Positions 61,827-64,000 of a DNA stretch of 64,000 bases are shown here, piece after piece. The DNA comes from CAYFLR01 sp964343805 (lineage in GTDB: Bacteria > Bdellovibrionota_B > Oligoflexia > CAYFLR01): the NCBI GenBank assembly GCA_964343805.1, contig CAYFLR010000023.1:1-64000 (forward strand). Reading direction: 5' to 3'. The translations under genes were made by a program, and so were the position numbers. Below the pieces are notes generated by a model. The model saw only the letters and a list, made by a program, of their open reading frames with translations. It was not told where the DNA came from and searched no databases. Every line of letters begins with the position of its first letter. The stretch's first letter is position 1.

Positions 61827-64000
61827 GTGCATCCTAGATCTTCTATTTATTACGCTATCTTTGCATTATTACTTACTTTATTTTTAGCCTATCAAAACTG
61901 TGGGGGGAGCAAACAATCCACCTCTAAAAAGTCCAACTTGCAAAGTGTGGAAGCACCCAAGTCCAATTACCAATTTCAAAAGGATCGATTGCTTATCACC
62001 TTTTTTGATATTAAGTCGGCCCAGCTGGTGGACTCCATGATGGAAGAAAATGATCAATTAGCAGATCAACCGGTGGATGTGCGTTCTCCTAATGATTTCA
62101 GCCGATTAAATGAGATGGATGAAACAGAGGAATTCTGTTCTTTTCTGGTGGCCGGTGATTGCCAAAAATCATTAACGACTCTGGAGGAGACGATTGATCG
62201 GATGGATGCGCGGGCCAAACAGGGTGAAATTTTAACCAAAAGTGAGAAGCAGACCATTCTTCGAGAATTTAATGAGGTGGCCAAAGATCCTCCCACCACT
62301 CCCGAGCAAAAAGCTCAACTAGAGAGAATAGTAAATAAATTTAATGACTCTCGAGTTCGGGTTAAAGACAACATGGTCTCTGCGGTGAAGGAGGTTAAAT
62401 TAGGTAGTTTAATAAATTTAGCCCAGACAGCTGATATGGGTATAGGGGATATGTTAACATTAGGTACCAAAGCAGATACCAGAGCCAATGTAGAGGTAGA
62501 TACCGCTGTTCCTCCCAACCTTATGCCAGAATTTCTTAAAAAATTCGGATCCGCTGGGGTTCAAGGTGATTTTAGTGTGAGTACCAATGGAAGTGGCGAG
62601 GAGCAGATTAATGGTGCAGATGCAGATATTCGTATTTCAGGGGGGGATATGCTCCCCGATACTAAAGGCACCATGGATTTTAAATATGGCAAAGAAAATA
62701 AAGGAGATGGGGCTCCAGCTATTACCAACCCTCAAGGAGAAGGGTATTCTTTACTGCTCAAAATAAATAGCGCAGATCGCTATAATCCACAAAGTGAAGA
62801 GCTTGATCAATATAGAAAAGATAAACACAACAAACACATTACTTACGGAACCAGAAGTGAGCAATATAGACAGATAGTTGATGACTACGAGCAAAAACTA
62901 CAGAAGAGAGCCAAAGATGAAGCACTTCCCAAAGGAAGTTTTGCCAATAGAGCCATATTGACAGTCGCCCAAAAACTAAAGATGGATCCGGAACCCATGC
63001 AAGCCTTGGCCCAAAATGTGAAAGAGACCGAGTTTAATGGTCGCTATATAGATGAAACATGGAAGGCAAGGGTGGATGGAACTTTTTATCGAAACGGAGG
63101 AGGCGGAGGGTTTGATGTGGTCCATCGTCCTTCAGCTGCTAGAGTTACTGGAAATTCCAGGATGACAGGGAAGAACCAATCCATTTTAAGAACCGATTAC
63201 CAGGTAGACATGCCGGGGATTGATGCCCGTGGAAATGCTGATTTAAATTTGGATAATTTCTATTACTATGGAAATTCTAAAGGGGAACATAGCTCTGGAG
63301 TCAAATTTAAATTTGATTGGGATGGAAATTTGGACAGTACCCAAACCCGCCTCAGGGACGGAGAATTAACCGCATTAGGCGGTCAAGTGAAAGCCCAGGT
63401 GGAGGGGGGATCCTTCGATCGAAATACCAAAACAGGAAAAGTGCAACTCTCTGGAGCAGCCCCTTCCTATGGGGGAACGGAATTTACCGGCGAATTAGAA
63501 GGGGGGCTCGACAATGCCAAAGGTCAGTTCAAAGGTCAGGCCCCAGGATATAAAATCAAGAGTTTTGATTTAGATGTGATCAAAGCCAATCCTAAAAAAC
63601 GCACCGGCGAGGCAATTTTAAATGTGGATCATGAACTGGGAGATGCCTCTTTAAAATTAAGTTCAGATAATGGACGTACAGCCACAGTGACGGGGGATGC
63701 TCATTACGATGAATTTGGAGGTTTTACTGCACAGGTTAAAGATGGGACAGTCAATATGGCAACGAAAGATGGCAATGTGGATACCCATATTACTTCCGAT
63801 CAAAATTATTTGGGAGAGGGAGGGAGCCTCGATGGAAAAGTTATATACAAAAACGGGATCCCTTATATGCCGCAAGGAAAACTGAACGCCCCTGAACATG
63901 GGCTCACCGCCGATGTGGAAGCGGGTGCCAAAACCAAAGGATTAGATGCTTTTTATGCCAAGTTGACGAATGTACATCACGAAGCCAGTGGAGCCACCGG
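61827..64000 (+). CDS. Large repetitive lipoprotein, 3' end outside window
   Basis: At least 724 codons, open to the last base. GTG start with AGGAGG six bases upstream. Signal peptide ends in a relaxed lipobox (AYQNCGGS, Cys25), a form I associate with Bdellovibrionota lipoproteins. Residues about 60-210 are helical and charged. From about 230 to the window end, the protein is rich in Gly, Asp, Asn and Lys with beta-strand repeats (for example SVSTNGSGEEQ-like, GGQVKAQVEGGSF, LDGKVIYKNG), which suggests a beta-helix or surface fibre. No known domain recognised. It starts 142 bp after the small lipoprotein, in the same direction. Confidence 0.75.
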   Translation, partial: MHPRSSIYYAIFALLLTLFLAYQNCGGSKQSTSKKSNLQSVEAPKSNYQFQKDRLLITFFDIKSAQLVDSMMEENDQLADQPVDVRSPNDFSRLNEMDETEEFCSFLVAGDCQKSLTTLEETIDRMDARAKQGEILTKSEKQTILREFNEVAKDPPTTPEQKAQLERIVNKFNDSRVRVKDNMVSAVKEVKLGSLINLAQTADMGIGDMLTLGTKADTRANVEVDTAVPPNLMPEFLKKFGSAGVQGDFSVSTNGSGEEQINGADADIRISGGDMLPDTKGTMDFKYGKENKGDGAPAITNPQGEGYSLLLKINSADRYNPQSEELDQYRKDKHNKHITYGTRSEQYRQIVDDYEQKLQKRAKDEALPKGSFANRAILTVAQKLKMDPEPMQALAQNVKETEFNGRYIDETWKARVDGTFYRNGGGGGFDVVHRPSAARVTGNSRMTGKNQSILRTDYQVDMPGIDARGNADLNLDNFYYYGNSKGEHSSGVKFKFDWDGNLDSTQTRLRDGELTALGGQVKAQVEGGSFDRNTKTGKVQLSGAAPSYGGTEFTGELEGGLDNAKGQFKGQAPGYKIKSFDLDVIKANPKKRTGEAILNVDHELGDASLKLSSDNGRTATVTGDAHYDEFGGFTAQVKDGTVNMATKDGNVDTHITSDQNYLGEGGSLDGKVIYKNGIPYMPQGKLNAPEHGLTADVEAGAKTKGLDAFYAKLTNVHHEASGAT

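Noticed and set aside
1..64000. Mobile element, prophage or CRISPR array
   Set aside because: No integrase, transposase, cas gene, phage structural gene or evenly spaced direct repeats were seen.
1..64000. tRNA, rRNA or riboswitch
   Set aside because: No conserved RNA gene sequence or aptamer motif was recognised; a covariance-model scan was not possible here.

Overview
The window looks like draft genome sequence from a low-G+C Gram-negative bacterium with a large secreted-lipoprotein repertoire, a dense set of two-component proteins and an aerobic respiratory chain built on a bc-type complex and a cbb3-type oxidase. A predatory or free-living Bdellovibrionota-like lineage fits best: several signal peptides end in relaxed lipoboxes such as YQNCGG, surface proteins are very large, and there are hybrid kinases throughout. 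No rRNA, tRNA or phylogenetic marker is present, so this placement is tentative. Four runs of N mark assembly gaps at 9708-9804, 34338-34347, 51126-51135 and 59710-59719. I see no transposase, integrase, CRISPR array or rRNA/tRNA gene.

Layout. 1-7096 holds two secreted proteins with SPK-repeat linkers (one with Calx-beta-like and fibrinogen-like domains, one with carboxypeptidase-regulatory-like domains and a propeller-like C-terminus) around a convergent GT-C-like membrane protein. 7097-15113 is a mixed metabolic and envelope stretch: patatin lipase, UbiB/ABC1-type kinase, a subtilase interrupted by a gap, a PhnD-like binding protein with a His-rich tail, and a roughly 1000-residue GNAT fusion. 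15110-26122 is a signalling island: REC-DHp and REC-HPt proteins on the minus strand, then RHH-REC and a four-gene plus-strand operon (degenerate kinase/AAA/GAF/HisKA_2 giant, REC-PAS-HK-REC hybrid, stand-alone REC, REC-TPR). 26123-27283 is a PA14 lipoprotein.

27400-39012 is a respiratory island. A NapH/CcoG-like ferredoxin diverges from a long operon that encodes a GltD-like flavoprotein with ferredoxin clusters, CcoS, Rieske protein, b6-type cytochrome b, a seven-haem cytochrome c, CcoN, CcoO, a CcoQ-like peptide, a TauE/DsbD_2-like membrane protein and the CcoI copper ATPase. Quinol oxidation, electron transfer and terminal O2 reduction are therefore encoded together, and no separate CcoP is seen; the multihaem cytochrome may take its place.

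39014-64000 is a surface-protein region. After an EF-hand-like repeat lipoprotein and a 434-bp AT-rich gap comes a 20.7-kb three-gene lipoprotein operon: 3883 aa, about 2627 aa and 395 aa. The two giants carry Ig/Fn3-like repeats and five FGE-sulfatase/C-lectin-fold-like modules with no recognisable catalytic cysteine pair; the first giant ends in a tandem duplication of about 620 residues. I regard this operon as the most likely undescribed system in the window. It is followed by an ArsR-family regulator (convergent), a small lipoprotein and the start of another large repetitive lipoprotein that runs off the window.
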